Shown here piece after piece: positions 36,702-48,642 of a DNA stretch of 64,000 nt. Location of the stretch: positions 1 to 64,000 of the forward strand of contig MU385855.1 of the NCBI GenBank assembly GCA_022497145.1. The letters are read 5' to 3'. Below the pieces are notes generated by a model, which did no database searches, had not been told where the DNA came from, and was given only the letters and a program-made list of their open reading frames with translations. The DNA comes from Rostrohypoxylon terebratum (taxonomy: Eukaryota; Ascomycota; Sordariomycetes; Xylariales; Hypoxylaceae). How positions within the stretch are numbered: the stretch's first letter is position 1; each line of letters begins with the position of its first letter. A program made the position numbers and the translations under genes.

Positions 36702-36801
36702 GATGAGAGTGGGACTTGAACCCACGCGGATTGCTCCACCAGGATGTTAAGATGTTAAGGTAACCTTAACCTGGCGCCATAACCAACTCGGCCATCTCAC
36801 C
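36702..36801 (-). tRNA. tRNA-Leu (anticodon AAG) with a 19-nt intron
   Basis: The minus strand folds as a complete tRNA. The acceptor is GGTGAGA paired with TCTCATC, the D arm GCC...GGC, and the anticodon stem CCAGG/CCTGG. A 13-nt variable arm of class II type and the T arm GTGGG-TTCAAGT-CCCAC follow. The loop reads TT-AAG-G, so the anticodon is AAG (plus-strand 36765-36767), decoding CUU. A 19-nt intron (36745-36763) interrupts the loop one base after the anticodon and contains CCTTAA, the complement of the exon TTAAGG, as in the usual bulge-helix-bulge substrate of tRNA splicing endonuclease. No 3' CCA is encoded, as expected for a nuclear gene. Confidence 0.95.
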
Positions 36802-37712
36802 TTCCGATTGTTGGAAATTTGTCTTCTAGAAACCTACATATACTATTAGAATGGACGAGTCGATAAGAGACGGAAGGACCAATCAAGGTCCGGTTGGGCA
36901 ATGTGGGGCTTAGCAGAACTTTAGACCTTAGTAGCGGCGGACTTCCACTTAACTTAAACTTCAAGTCTTCAACTCCAGACTGCAAACTCCCCAACTCCGA
37001 AGCCAACCCAGACATATTTCTTTCCACCTATTCCAGCTCGATCTAACACAGATGAGTCATTAAGCATAACTTGTGGCACAATACACCGCATGTCTAGGTA
37101 CCTACCTAGGTACTTGACAAAGTCTGGACTTTTGGAGCTTAGCTGACGCCATCCCTAGTAAGATGCTCTGTAAAAGTGTGCATAGAACTCGTGATGGCGG
37201 ACCCCACTATCTTGGAATCATTCTATTTTCTCTTCATCTCATAGATATCTGCATACCTACTAGGTATCATACAAGCTTAGATTTAATGTCTTAACTTGAG
37301 TATACTCTTTGGGGGAGACTTGCATGTATAATCCCTACCAACCGTCTCCCAAGCATTATATATTTCCACCAAATACCTAACATAGAGTCAACGAATAAAA
37401 AGAAGTAGAAGGGCACTTACTAATACCAACGACTAGCCCTGCAGCTCTCTTTAAATAGATCAGGTTATAATCTCGCATTCTTTCACCATGGCCGTGAGAA
37501 ACCCACCATGAAGTGGCTGCATCATATTAGCGACGCCATACAACCCCTCAAGATGTCTAAGTCTGTCGGAAAACCCGGCTGAAGACCGCGAGTCGGTAAG
37601 AACTTGTGAATACAACATGATGGTATACAGTCTATATAGTAGCGACTTTCCTCCTCGCAGATAGTATATTCAGCCGTTTTCCTAGCCAATTTTGCACATT
37701 TGGAAGTCCAAT
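36802..37712. other. Intergenic region upstream of P450 no. 2
   Basis: This holds the promoter side of the tRNA (internal promoter expected) and of P450 no. 2. The motif TAGGTACCTACCTAGGTA occurs at 37095-37112. I see no gene. Confidence 0.55.
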
Positions 37713-39722
37713 ATGGATACTCGTAAATGGGTTATATGCGCATTTCTACTCTTGGACTTTTTTATATTTATACCCTCAGGAGAGTTGAGCATCTTGTTAA
37801 TCTCCAAGAGGTTACTCTTCAGGGTTATAATCCAATCTATTATAATACAAGTTTTATGGGTATTTTATCGTGTCATCTTGTACCCTAATTATTTGTCGCC
37901 TTTGAGACATCTACCAGGACCAAAGGTATGACACACACAATCCATAACATACATGATATTATGACACAGCTCTAATAGGAAATTCAGGACCACAATATTA
38001 TCCTTGGGCAAGAAATAAAGAAATTCAAAGCCGAGAGCCCAGTTGACGTTCAACTAGAATGGCTGCGTCGATGGCCAGATGCGTCCTTCATCAGGTATAT
38101 TTCGTTCGCAGGCAACGAAGTTCTCCTTGTGAACAGTCTAGCTGCGCATAAAGCCGTCCTCCAGACCCATGTGTATGAGTTTGTCAAGCCACCGTTCTTT
38201 GCACGGTTAGTAGGGGAAATCACCGGCATAGGCCTGTTATTCGCGGAGGGGGAGTTCCACAAACGCGAGCGGAAATTGTTGGCTGGTCCGTTCTCCGTTC
38301 CGAGTATGAGGAAACTCGTCCCTGTGTTCCGAGAAAAAGCCAAGGACCTTTCGGAGGAATTCGAGAGGTTGCTCGGAGAGAACTCTCATGGTACCGTAGA
38401 AGGTAAGATATCAAAATAAGGGTATGTTGCCAAGCCAAGACTAAATCCGTCCTTGTATAGCAATGGAGACTTTATCCAAGTCAACTATGGACACTATAGG
38501 TATAACGGTGCTAGGAATCGAGTTAGACACTATATCATCGATATACCCTCAAAGTTTCCAAGAACTTTACGGTCGAATACTTCACCAAGGTCCTCTAGGC
38601 CAGTTGATTTCAGTCATCAACGCTTTCATACCGATCAGAAGCTTCCTTCCCATCAGAGCGAATCGGCATTTCATCCAGACAACTAACAATCTCAGGGAAA
38701 TGTTGCGGGATATCATCCGAAGACGCACCGCGGACTTGGCGGACGGAACTTTTAAAAAGACAATGGGAGAATCTAGAGACCTTTTGACTTACATGCTAGA
38801 GGAAGCTGAGCTACGCAAGCAAGAAACGGGTAAGGAGGTATGGTCTGTGGACGACATCATTGGTCATGTGAGATAGCTCTCCTACTCTCTTAGTAAAGTA
38901 ATACTGACAAGATCGCGACTAGCTTTTGAACTTCACATCTGCAGGTTCGGCTCTCAGACCCCTACAGTCATGTTGGCAATGTTCGAGCCATGATGCTGAT
39001 TTACTTCCACCTATATAGGCCACGAGAGCACAGCGACAACCTTATCATGGTCCCTCTACGTACTCGCGACAAACCACTCGATACAAGACCGACTACGATC
39101 TGAGATCACCTCCCTCCTAGAGGCAAACCCTAACCCCGACTATGACTCCATCTTCGGGTTACCATACCTTCACAATTTCGTCCGCGAAGTCCTTCGCGTC
39201 TTCCCACCCTGTACGTCCTCCCCCCTCCCCCCTTTCCCTTCCCCTTCCCCTTCCCCTTCTCATCCCCCCCAAACTAACTTACTTACCCCAGCATACATGG
39301 CGCAACGCCAAACCACGCGTCCCCTAACAATTTCCAACATCTCTATCCCCACGGGCACACAAATCGACATCATAATCCCCCTGGCGCACAAGCACCCCTC
39401 GATCTGGGGTCCAGACGCAGAAACCTTCGACCCAGATCGCTGGGACGCGCTAACAGGCGACGCGACAAGCCCCTTTGCCTTCGAGGCCTTCCTGCAGGGC
39501 CCGCGCACGTGTCCGGGGCGCAACTTCGCGCTGATCGAGGTGAAAGCCGTGCTCGTGGAGTTAGTCCCCAAATGGCGGTTCCTCGGGGTCGAGGGGAAGG
39601 ATGGGGAGTTGTTGACGGGCGGAGAAGAGAAGGTTGGAAGGGGGGTGAAGATTGCGAATCCGAGTTTGACCTATCGGCCTCGCGACGGGCTTTTGGTGAG
39701 GTTCGAGAGGGCCACTCGGTGA
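37713..39722 (+). CDS. Cytochrome P450 monooxygenase no. 2
   Basis: Six exons: 37713-37925, 37988-38402, 38461-38867, 38923-38944, 39019-39210 and 39292-39722, giving 1,680 nt and 559 aa. Exon 4 is a 22-nt micro-exon carrying the I-helix residues LLNFTSAG, completed by HESTATTLSWS in exon 5; without it the oxygen-binding AGHEST motif is lost. Other hallmarks are the N-terminal membrane helices (residues about 5-55), hinge LRHLPGPK, ExxR as REVLR, PERF-type FDPDRW, and the haem loop FLQGPRTCPG (Cys about 490). The exon 2 acceptor could be 9 bp upstream (GAAATTCAG retained), in frame. Intron 5 is a long pyrimidine run. The enzyme is an ER-anchored class II P450; motifs resemble fatty-acid/alkane or PAH-inducible fungal P450s, but substrate is unknown. 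Confidence 0.93.
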
Positions 39723-40779
39723 TGAAAGTACACCCCCACCCCGACCCCCCAAATGAGGCCAAGAAGGTACTACCTAGAAATTTTCACAGTTATCTGCTAG
39801 GTACCTAATTCTACGAAATCGAGGCTAGTCTGGTGATACCTATTGGGTATATAGTACAAATACTCATACAATTCTAAGTACCATTTATACGTGTTGGCTT
39901 TTGGGGAAAACATTTACCGGTTTGCAAACAACCTCGCCGCTGTTCTTTCAATGGACAAATTACTGTTGTTCGTTGACGACAGCGGCGTCGATTTTGACCA
40001 AGAATTCAATTTACAATTTGAGCGCTTGGCGGAACCACTTTTTTATACGCTAAATCATTCTAAGGGATATGGTGCCAGGATACTATCAACGACGTATGAC
40101 ATTATTTATTTTCTTACGAGTTCAAATAATTAGTAAAAAAAGAGGTAGAACTCCTTGAATATGACTAGTGCTACGCTTTACACAAATGAATATTTTCAGA
40201 GTTTTTGAAATTTTATCGTCGTTAAAAACGTCGAAAATATCTTCTCCATTTTGATAGAAAAATTGCTAGAGCCTCCAACTCAATATGGTATAGTGCCATA
40301 AAACTGGGTCTAGCGTCGAAAACAATGGGACCGCCAAGCGGTCAAATACCTATTCAAGAAAAAGCGGTACTGTACATACAAGATGGCCTTGCCACCGAGC
40401 TACCTAACAACCTCGCCGGCGACCCTGTTGCATCCCTGAAAGGAAAGACATGGGAGATATAGATGAGGCTATACAAGGCCTCTCTAGTGATGCCAGTAGC
40501 TGCAGTAGGTAGGAGGACATTCAATCAACTGGTGCCTCCTTCTATAGTTCCAGCAAGAGGTCGGGTAGGGTTGTTAGAGGGCGACAGCAAGACTGACGAT
40601 AAGGTGTTTTCCCAAGGGGCAACATCAGGTTTCTAAAAGGTGCTTAAAATTAATATTAATGTTTGTACTATATAATAGGTATCCGTCAGGATAGCCTCGA
40701 TCCCGTATAATATGCGTTAAGGTCTATTTGTTTAGGCGTCCCGTATCCTACCAGGGATCGATTTAACCTCTATTCTATC
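39723..40779. other. Intergenic region between convergent genes
   Basis: A 45-codon frame from 40325 and nearby fragments (40330-40640) look faintly protein-like but have no recognisable family. They may be an old relic. I call no gene. Confidence 0.5.
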
Positions 40780-43700
40780 CTATACCCCACTCCCACTCGC
40801 CTCAGCTTGAATCAAGCCTTCGTCTCTTCTAGCTGCCAAGCGCTCATCGATTAAACTCCCCGTACTCTCGTCGTCATCGCCCTCGCTCTCGTCGCTTGGT
40901 TGTTCGGCTAGATCCGCATCGTTATCTGAAGTAGGTGGTTCGGGCACCCGTCTTTTCTTCTCGAAGTCCTGTCTATGCGCCTCGGCCATAATACCACGAA
41001 TTGATTTTGAGCGCAGGACCTCCGATTTCCTACGCCAACGCATTGCTCCTCCCTCCGCGATGTCCTGAGACTGGGCCTGAGCTTCTGCATGCGCGAGCGT
41101 ACCGGATTGTTCGCGACCGAGTGCTGATGCTCCGGCTACGCTGAGATCAACAGCACTTGTGGTGGCGCCTTCGACGGGCACAACTGGCATCGTGGAAACA
41201 TGGCGTTCTTCCTCTTCCTCGCTATCAACGCGTTCGACGAGGGGCTCGTGGGGGTGTAAGTGATAAGGCAAAGGCACGTCACGGCTAGCCTTGTACTGCG
41301 CGACGTTGGTGCAGTGCTCGTTTTCTACACGGAAAAGAGCCCACATGCCTCGACGAGTAATCTCGGCTAGGGAGACGAAGAAAGATGCCAGAGTGCTGTG
41401 CTGTTTATCGTGAGTGAAGATGGCGTAAAAGATCCAACTAAAGCGTAGTATTGGATCGAGAACCATGATAGTATAGTACAGCCACCGGCGCTTGAGCCCA
41501 AGAATGTCGCGCAGAAATCGGTGTCGTGTATCGGGTTGGAAAAAGGAGAAATCCATGAACAGATCCCAGATTGCTATAGTTGTGCGTCAGAAAATTCAAT
41601 TGCTAAAAAAGGCTGAGGTGATTATAACTTACATGTGTAAATGCCGTTCATGGTGGAAAATGTGACGAAGAGACCAAGATTCGAATCTGTAGATCTCATA
41701 CGGTACAATGAAAGTGTCACGGCCGCCATGATAGTCATACCGTATTTGCCTCCGTTGACAAGATGAGGAAAGACGTTTTTGGTATCGCGGTATCGGCGAA
41801 TACATTGCAATGCACGCCAGATTGGCGGAAGCGCCGAGAAGAATCCCAACAGTCGAGAATTGCTTGAGTTACATTGGACTGGGTTGTTCCAATGATGCGC
41901 ATAGAGACAGAAGAATAATTCGACATTCTTTCGAGTGGTTAATTAAGAAAAACAGGGTTGGCAGTCTATAAATGGGCTCTACTTACTGATGTAGCATATG
42001 TGAGAGAACAATACATATCGCCGAGGAAGAAGTCTCGAAACTCAACAGGATATAATCCCGCGAAAAATAATCGATACTGTTTGCTATTAGAAGATTGTAT
42101 TAAACATCAGTTTGATGGTAATACTGACGTGAGAATACATAAGCCATTGGCGACTCCTATGATACAGAATCGGTGCTGGCAGCAAGAGGATAATTAATGT
42201 GATGGTTATGAGGATCACTGGGTAATACAGGTACAGCTCATCCGACCCGTACCTGGTAAAATTTACCCAGAAAAATATGCCAAAAAGCAACAGGAAGAAG
42301 CTTGGAAAGCTTGAAAGTTGTCTCCAATCTAAGTTATTTCTCGTGTCAAACTCAAATATGAAGGGATAGTTGATCTTATTGCGCGTCCACACATAGCAGT
42401 CGAGGCAGAATGCGAACATAAGAAACAACATCAGAAAATAACCGCCATATAACTGCATGAGGTAGCTGGTCTGCTGTTGTACTTCCGGATCTGGATCGAA
42501 TAATAATTGAGATCCATATACGAGGCCTTGGATGGTAAACACAGCTCCAGTGCCAATAAAAAGCCCGTTGCGGAACGCAACGGCGGATTCGTCTCCCGGT
42601 CTTCGGTTCAAACGACGCAGCTTTCCCGAGGCGATCTTGCGATTCCCTTTTTCGAAGTATCGTGCATAGAGGTCCTCAACAGAATGAATGTATCCGTCCA
42701 CGGTAGTGCTATTTACGAACCATGACTTATTGACTTTCTCGTTCATGTACCGGTAAGGGGGTCGAGCATTAACGGCTTTGTCGTATTTCTTGTTCAATTT
42801 TCGAAATGCAGTCCGGTTGAGTTGCGCATATGATTGAAGAAGTTCCAGCCCTCTGTAAAATTCCTGCAAAGCCAACTTCAACTTCCGCTTCGCTGATCTA
42901 TAAGATACTTCGTGGCTCGCTGGTCGTTTGATATAATCCCTACTGGCTTCCGGCGCCTTTGGCTTCATTACTGGAGTGAAGTGTGGGTTGGAAAAAGCTT
43001 TGGAGTTAGCTCCGGGCTTGAATATCCTAGACTTGATCGGCTCAACCCATCCATTAGCACCAGATGAAACCCCCTTGGTATCATGACTATTATCATCGTC
43101 ACCCCTCTCTTTACGTTGCCTCAATTCGGCCAGTTCTTCGTTTCGACGATTTCGCATCTCGTGCAATTGCTCGCGTAGAGCTGCTAGGCGCTGGCCAGCT
43201 TGTTCTTCTTTCTGCCGGTAGAATGTCTCCACCTTGTCTAATTCACTATCTAGAAACTCAAAGAATTCCTTTTCGCGATCCCTAACCGTGTCGATGGCTT
43301 GTAAGCCATAACCGAACTTCAGACTATCTTTTCTCGTAAGCTGCTGGCCTATGTGATGGCCCGCTGAAAATATTCGTCGGAGTCTACCAGGTGATGGGGT
43401 TTGTTCAAAGATAGGCCTAGAGCGTGAAGGAGTAGCTGGCGGAGGGAGGATCCCTGATGGAGCCACACCCATAGACATACTCCGTTGTGCGGAGTGGCGG
43501 CTAATAGACTTCCGGAGTCCATCGGAAGGCCGAGATGGAGGTAGATCATTTGATATTGCAGGCTCACCCAGTGCAGGGCCAGGCAATTCGAATACATTCC
43601 AGCTCTCAGCAACTGAAGGAGGCGTAGCAACGATACTACCATATTGTCCTTCATTGCCTGGCGACCGCGTCAGTGATTGACGCTCCGTCCTAGCGGGAAT

Positions 43701-44132
43701 CGGTGTTGGCTGAGACTTTGGCGCAATATGAGGTCCCCTATTTGTTCGTCCTGTGGGTGCGGGGCCTCTAAGCGTCGACCGAGATCCCGTCTGGTCTACT
43801 TGGGGGCTGCCATTTTGTTGACGGCCGAATTGGCTTTGACGCAAAGTTTCCTCGCGCGTAAGATCACCCCTTCTTCCTATAGCTCGCGGTGTCCCATTTG
43901 CTTTATTGATTGACCTTGAAACGGCCTTGATATATTTCTTCCCAGCTTTATAATTTAGATACTTGACCCTCCATTCTACAATTCAGGTCAGCTTTCATGT
44001 TCACACCTAGACCGCCAAGAGAAGACTGCCCAGATCTCAAAAGTCCAGCGAACTTTTCATATGTGGTACAATAGGTATATCTCGGTACTCACCTGGGACG
44101 AGATCCTGTTCGAGTTCTTTCGCAAACTTCAT
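40780..44132 (-). CDS. SYG1: SYG1/XPR1-family SPX-EXS membrane protein
   Basis: Five exons on the minus strand: 44132-44093, 43975-42129, 42076-41987, 41927-41633 and 41573-40780, giving 3,066 nt and 1,021 aa. The start exon encodes MKFAKELEQDLVP, the diagnostic SPX N-terminus, and continues as EWRVKYLNYKAGKKYIKAVS after a 117-bp intron. The SPX domain (about 1-390, split by a disordered insert) ends in LKLALQEFYRGLELLQSY and FRKLNKKYDK. Several membrane helices and the EXS domain follow (WLMYSHYRLFFAGLYPVEFRDFFLGD, ALPPIWRALQCIRRY, NGGKYG, IYTSIWDLFMDF). The tail is acidic and disordered. Relatives bind inositol pyrophosphates through SPX and, in animal XPR1 and plant PHO1, export phosphate; that role is inferred here. 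Confidence 0.96.
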
Positions 44133-46073
44133 GACGTCAAGGAAATTAATAAAGGCCTTAACCTTTTGAACGCCAGGTCTACGTTTTTATGCATAGGAGG
44201 TGAGAATGGGGCTTGAGATTGAAGGATGAGGGAATGGAAGATCTAGTGTAGAGTCTCTAAAGAGGTTTCAATAACGAATAAGGATACAGACAGAGCAAGT
44301 CATAAAAAACATTAGACGCTACTAAGAGGTAGGTAGGAATTCGCGCACCAATAGACAAAGACGTGATTAGCAAACGAAGGATTGAGTTCGTTAGTCTATT
44401 TTTTGTTTGGTAAAAAATCTATGCGTAAAAAAAAATCTATTTGGTACTACAGCTGATTACAAGGCGCGGTTACCAGACTTTTTCTCTCTCTTCAGTGGGG
44501 TCGCAAGTTGACCCCCATGCATCCACCATAGCATCCACTATGGTGGATGTAAACAACGTTCCAGACCCATCTTTCCATCTACATAGTACATAGTGTATGA
44601 TGGATCTTTACTAAGGTTTAAACCCAGTTTGGGTTTCCAGTCAGCCAGTAGAATCTTCCGCTGGATAATCGGCACTAATCTGTTGGTTGTACTTCGTACT
44701 TGTCTTATTATTTCCACGTTAATACTGCAACTCACACCTTCTTCAAGAATTGTTCATCCAATATACGGCGATTTTACCACCACACACTTTCGCTTACAGC
44801 TACTTATGACGTTGTTCTTCGGTCAACTTGGAGACCGATGCCGCCTTCTGACTTCGGCTATCTCCGTCGCATATCCGGCTCAGCTGAAGGAGAGTATCGA
44901 TATCGCGAGTATGAGACGGAGTCTTTCTATACCTCTGATAATCGTTCAAATTTGAGAAATCCACATTCGTCATCAGTGACCACATCATATCAATTTTCGT
45001 TGGTATGAGACATTTCATGTGGCTCGAGTGTCTATCATCTTACACATCTCACATACATCTGGAGCCTGGCGTTGTGACCCCTGCTCCTATCAGTCTTTAA
45101 TACGACAAAAACGTGAGCTCACTTAGTAAGCTATATTCCACGAAGCGTCTGCCAGTACAAATCAGTTGCACGAGTTGTAAACTCCGACTGGAGCAAAAAT
45201 ATTTTCAACCTCGTATCAGATATATGAGGACCATTCCAGCCATCCCAATTCCTGGGGTCGCACGACCGATTGATAAGAGAGATTACATTCTTGTAAGATA
45301 CCTAGGTCCTAGGTCCAAGGTGTGTAAAATGCAGAATCATTATATAATACAAAGTTCATGTAAGGGAGACCCTCCGGAGTTCAAGACACTAGTACTCACT
45401 TACCTAAATAGGCAATTGATTTAAATAACGTTCAAGTGTTGCTTCGAAGCTACCGAGTATGTGCGACATCTCAAAAAGTCTCGTCTATAAATGGTAACTG
45501 GTACGCGATGTTGATTGATAAAGCTATTGTTACTCATGCAGACACCCCTGATGAAACAGCTTGGATAGACGGCGGGCAAGAAAGCGACTTTATCAACTTG
45601 GATTTTATCATCTCATGATTGGTTAAATTCGGCATAATGTCCACGTCGGACTTAACAATTTGCTTGTCTAAGGATAGACATGTCAAATTGAACTCAGTGA
45701 GAAATATGACTTCGATCTTCATATAATGAATTCTATTCTTTGAGGTAAGAATCTGAGAGGTAGTAAGGTTTATAGGGATTACAGCGGCAGTTGCTGTATA
45801 ATAGTCAGCACAGCAGCTACCCTGCCCCAATCCTTCAAGCTTATTTTAACCGTCACTCCAAATTTCCCCCACAAGGGCATTCATTCACTATTCATTCTTC
45901 ACAACTCACCACCTCATTGACCTCGTCAATGAGGCTGAATACACCCAACGCGGTGTCAACCTGTCATTAGAAAAGTAGACCACAAGATTACATTTTATAC
46001 TCAAATTATTTAGATTTACTTACCTTTTGATCCTATCACCTGTCTTCCACTCCAAATCCTGGGCATTCTCATC
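44133..46073. other. Intergenic region between divergent genes
   Basis: This carries the promoters of the SYG1-like gene (-) and the GH18 gene (+). It includes a perfect 12-bp-arm hairpin (44520-44549) and the motif CCTAGGTCCTAGGT at 45301-45314. ORFs at 44593-45618 have no domain signal. Confidence 0.5.
44520..44549. repeat. Perfect inverted repeat, 12-bp arms with 6-nt loop
   Basis: CATCCACCATAG and CTATGGTGGATG are perfect reverse complements separated by CATCCA. It lies about 390 bp upstream of the SYG1-like start codon. It could be a regulatory cruciform or a transposon footprint. Confidence 0.85.
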
Positions 46074-47096
46074 ATGGCCTCCCCATCCCCTTCAGCGAGG
46101 CCAACCCCTCGCATCATTATGTACTACCAAACCACCCACGACCCCGAGGGCAACCTCATCTCAACGCTACCCCTGATAACACAACCCAACATCTCACTAA
46201 CGCACATAATCGTCGCCGCCATCCACATCAACGAGGACCCCAACGGCCTCACCCTCAACGACCACGCACCCTCAGACCCGCGCTTCACAACCATGTGGGC
46301 GGAGCTCCGCATCGCGCAAGCGAGCGACATCAAGGTCCTGGGCATGCTGGGCGGCGCCGCGAAGGGGTCCTACGCGCGCCTGGACCGCGACCAGGCGACC
46401 TTCGAGACGTACTACGCGCCGCTGTACGAGCTGATCAGGGAGCGCGACCTAGACGGCCTAGATCTCGACGTCGAGGAGGAGATGTCGCTAAACGGCATCC
46501 TCCGGCTCATCGACCGCCTGTGCGCGGACTTCGGGCCCGGGTTCTTGATCACGCTGGCGCCGGTCGCCGCCGCGCTGCTGGACCCGACGCGGAATCTGAG
46601 CGGGTTTGATTACGAGGCGCTGGAGGTTATGCGGGGGAAGCAGATCGCGTGGTATAATGCGCAGTTCTACTGCGGGTGGGGCGACGCGAGTAACCCGACC
46701 TTGTACCAGATGTGTATGGCGAGGGGATGGCCGCCGGAGAAGGTGGTGGTGGGGCTTGTTACGTCGCCGGAGAATGGGTCCGGATGGGTGCCGTTCGATG
46801 CGCTGGCGCAGACGCTGGCGTTTCTCCAGAGTCAGTTTCCCGGCTTTGGGGGAGTCATGGGGTGGGAGTACTTTAATGGCTTGCCCGGGGGGAAGACGAA
46901 GCCGTGGGAGTGGGCGCAGAACATGACGAGGTTATTGGGTGTTGGGAAGAGTGACGGTGCGCAAGCTGCCAGTGCTGCTGGTGTTAAGGATGTGAAGGCT
47001 GTGGAGGTGGATCCGGATGTTGAGGCTGGCCCAAGTCCAGGCGTTCCACAGAGTTTCGAGTATTACTCTGATGGCTTGGATGAAGATCGTGATTAA
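46074..47096 (+). CDS. GH18 family glycoside hydrolase without signal peptide
   Basis: This single-exon gene encodes 340 aa. The GH18 catalytic signature DxxDxDxE is intact as DGLDLDVE (D127, D130, D132, catalytic acid E134). It is preceded by the beta-strand IKVLGMLGG and followed by ITLAPVAAAL, IAWYNAQFYCGWG and GGVMGWEYFNG, the expected order of barrel strands. There is no signal peptide or membrane segment, so an intracellular protein is likely, unlike secreted chitinases. The C-terminal 50 residues are low-complexity. The coding region is much richer in G and C than its AT-rich flanks. Substrate (chitin, N-glycan core, or none) cannot be decided. Some intronless, GC-rich fungal GH18 genes have bacterial relatives, so horizontal transfer is possible but unproven. 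Confidence 0.93.
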   Translation: MASPSPSARPTPRIIMYYQTTHDPEGNLISTLPLITQPNISLTHIIVAAIHINEDPNGLTLNDHAPSDPRFTTMWAELRIAQASDIKVLGMLGGAAKGSYARLDRDQATFETYYAPLYELIRERDLDGLDLDVEEEMSLNGILRLIDRLCADFGPGFLITLAPVAAALLDPTRNLSGFDYEALEVMRGKQIAWYNAQFYCGWGDASNPTLYQMCMARGWPPEKVVVGLVTSPENGSGWVPFDALAQTLAFLQSQFPGFGGVMGWEYFNGLPGGKTKPWEWAQNMTRLLGVGKSDGAQAASAAGVKDVKAVEVDPDVEAGPSPGVPQSFEYYSDGLDEDRD

Positions 47097-47762
47097 GTAG
47101 GGAATAAGTCTACAGGTAGGCTACACTCACAAGTTCCGGAATGTGGGAATGTGTCTTGCTGGAACATATGGGAGGATAGTAGTTACATGCTCACCTAATT
47201 AAGATCATTCCCGTGCTCTAGATCGTAACTCAAGTCTGCAAATTTGTAAGTGATCTTGTGATGTTCAGATATTGATAAGTACCTAAGGTGAGATGGAAAG
47301 CTGATTATTAAGCTCAAAAATCATCTGAATCACAGAGCCAGTCATAGCTGAACATGAGGTGGCTAAGGGCGTATTATATACTGTGATGGACTTAAAAGGG
47401 GTTCACAAGCTAGTGAAATCTTCGAGCTGTGGCTCTGATTGGGTGCGTTACACAAACTGGCACGACTTGAAGCTACTCACATCGAAACGTCGCACGTCTA
47501 CCCATGTGGTCCTGACGGAGATCTTAGCAAACATCACTCCGAGGAACAGTATATAATCCAGCCTTTCATCTTTAGTGTGAATTCCAGGACTTGAAAATGA
47601 CCGGTTTTGACCAAAGCATCGACCTTGAGTAGGCATCAAAAAGAATTAATATAATTTCCTTGAGGATTTCTCCTCTCTTAGTAACATTACTCATTACTAT
47701 TTTTCTTGTTTGAGAGAGGCTGGAGAGGCTGAAGAGTCTTGAAGGTCAATATACCTATCGCT
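47097..47762. other. Intergenic region
   Basis: This spacer lies between two plus-strand genes. I see nothing supportable beyond short open frames. Confidence 0.55.
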
Positions 47763-48189
47763 ATGGCACAAGAATCCAAGAAGACCGACGGGAGCCGCAC
47801 CCCCGAGAAAGACTCAGACGCGGAAGAGAGCCAACCACTCATGGATCGAACTAAAGACAAGGTTCAGGACATTGATACTGCTAAGTCAATCAAGGGGGTA
47901 AGTTATTTGACGGCTCTATAGCCGTTTTTTTTTTTCGCTAAGCATTGACAAGTATATCAAGTCCATCATCGAGGATAGCCGTGGCCGACGAGCTAGTTTA
48001 TCGCATATATTATCCGGAGGCGGTGTCAGTAGCCGAGCGTCAAGCCTCTCAGCAAAGGGCAAGGAGCTATGGAAGAAGCATGCGCATAGTTCTATGCCTG
48101 AAAAACCGGTTGCTAGGCCGCCGCAAAAGGATCCCCTTCACCAGTGGATGGTCGATCATTCCGGCGGCACTGTGCAGGACAAACCTTGA
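47763..48189 (+). CDS. Small Ser/Lys-rich protein, unknown function
   Basis: Two exons, 47763-47897 and 47953-48189, give 123 aa; an alternative acceptor at 47961 removes three residues in frame. Start ATG 47763 has good context (GCTATGGCA). The intron is 55 bp with donor GTAAGT, a long T tract and a CTAAG branch-like site. The protein is hydrophilic: an acidic N-terminus, then SRGRRASLSHILSGGGVSS (several RxxS phosphosite-like motifs) and a basic stretch ending in PLHQWMVDHSGG. It has no membrane segment or known domain. The joined frame and composition support a real gene, but I do not recognise it. Confidence 0.6.
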
Positions 48190-48612
48190 TCCTTGACAGC
48201 GTTAATTAAGTGGGAGGAACTTTGCTTTGCCGATGGCTTCGGCGACTAGCATATCCATCCGGAGTTTGGCTTGCAGGATGTCGTTGGGGGTTTATTGTTG
48301 GACGCCACAAGGAGTTATGGCGTTGCGATACCGGATGGAGAAACTGCCAGGTGGCTGAGAGGGCGTCCTGATAATTCGTTTTTTCCCTTTAGGCTGATAC
48401 CCAGGAATCTTCCTGAAATTCTGAATGAATCTCGAGATCTCGGTGATTTTGAAAATTTTTGTCATTCCAATATGGAGTTTGCTATACAAGTTGCTGCGCA
48501 TGCAAGGTATTGATGTATGTCTTGTCGCTTACCATCATAATGTGCTTCATCCTCTATTCCGTAAAGAGAAGGAGTGTGATGAACAACAATCGTTTATAGT
48601 TACTTGATGTGT

Positions 48613-48642
48613 AGGTACCTAGGTCCTAGGTCCTAGGTACCT
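48613..48642. repeat. Nested CCTAGG/GGTACC palindrome cluster
   Basis: Three CCTAGG cores are flanked on both sides by AGGTACCT. This is the longest example of a motif seen at 219, 8305, 18246, 33136, 37095 and 45301 in this window, always outside coding exons. Confidence 0.8.

Noticed and set aside
24246..39722. A single biosynthetic cluster built from the two P450s, the lipase and the terpene cyclase
   Set aside because: They are spread over more than 30 kb with housekeeping genes (M18 peptidase, SYG1-like, tRNA, pICln) between them and no cluster regulator or transporter; proximity alone is not enough.
40325..40640. Short open frame and fragments resembling a retroelement remnant
   Set aside because: There is no recognisable gag, protease, reverse transcriptase or integrase motif and no terminal repeats.
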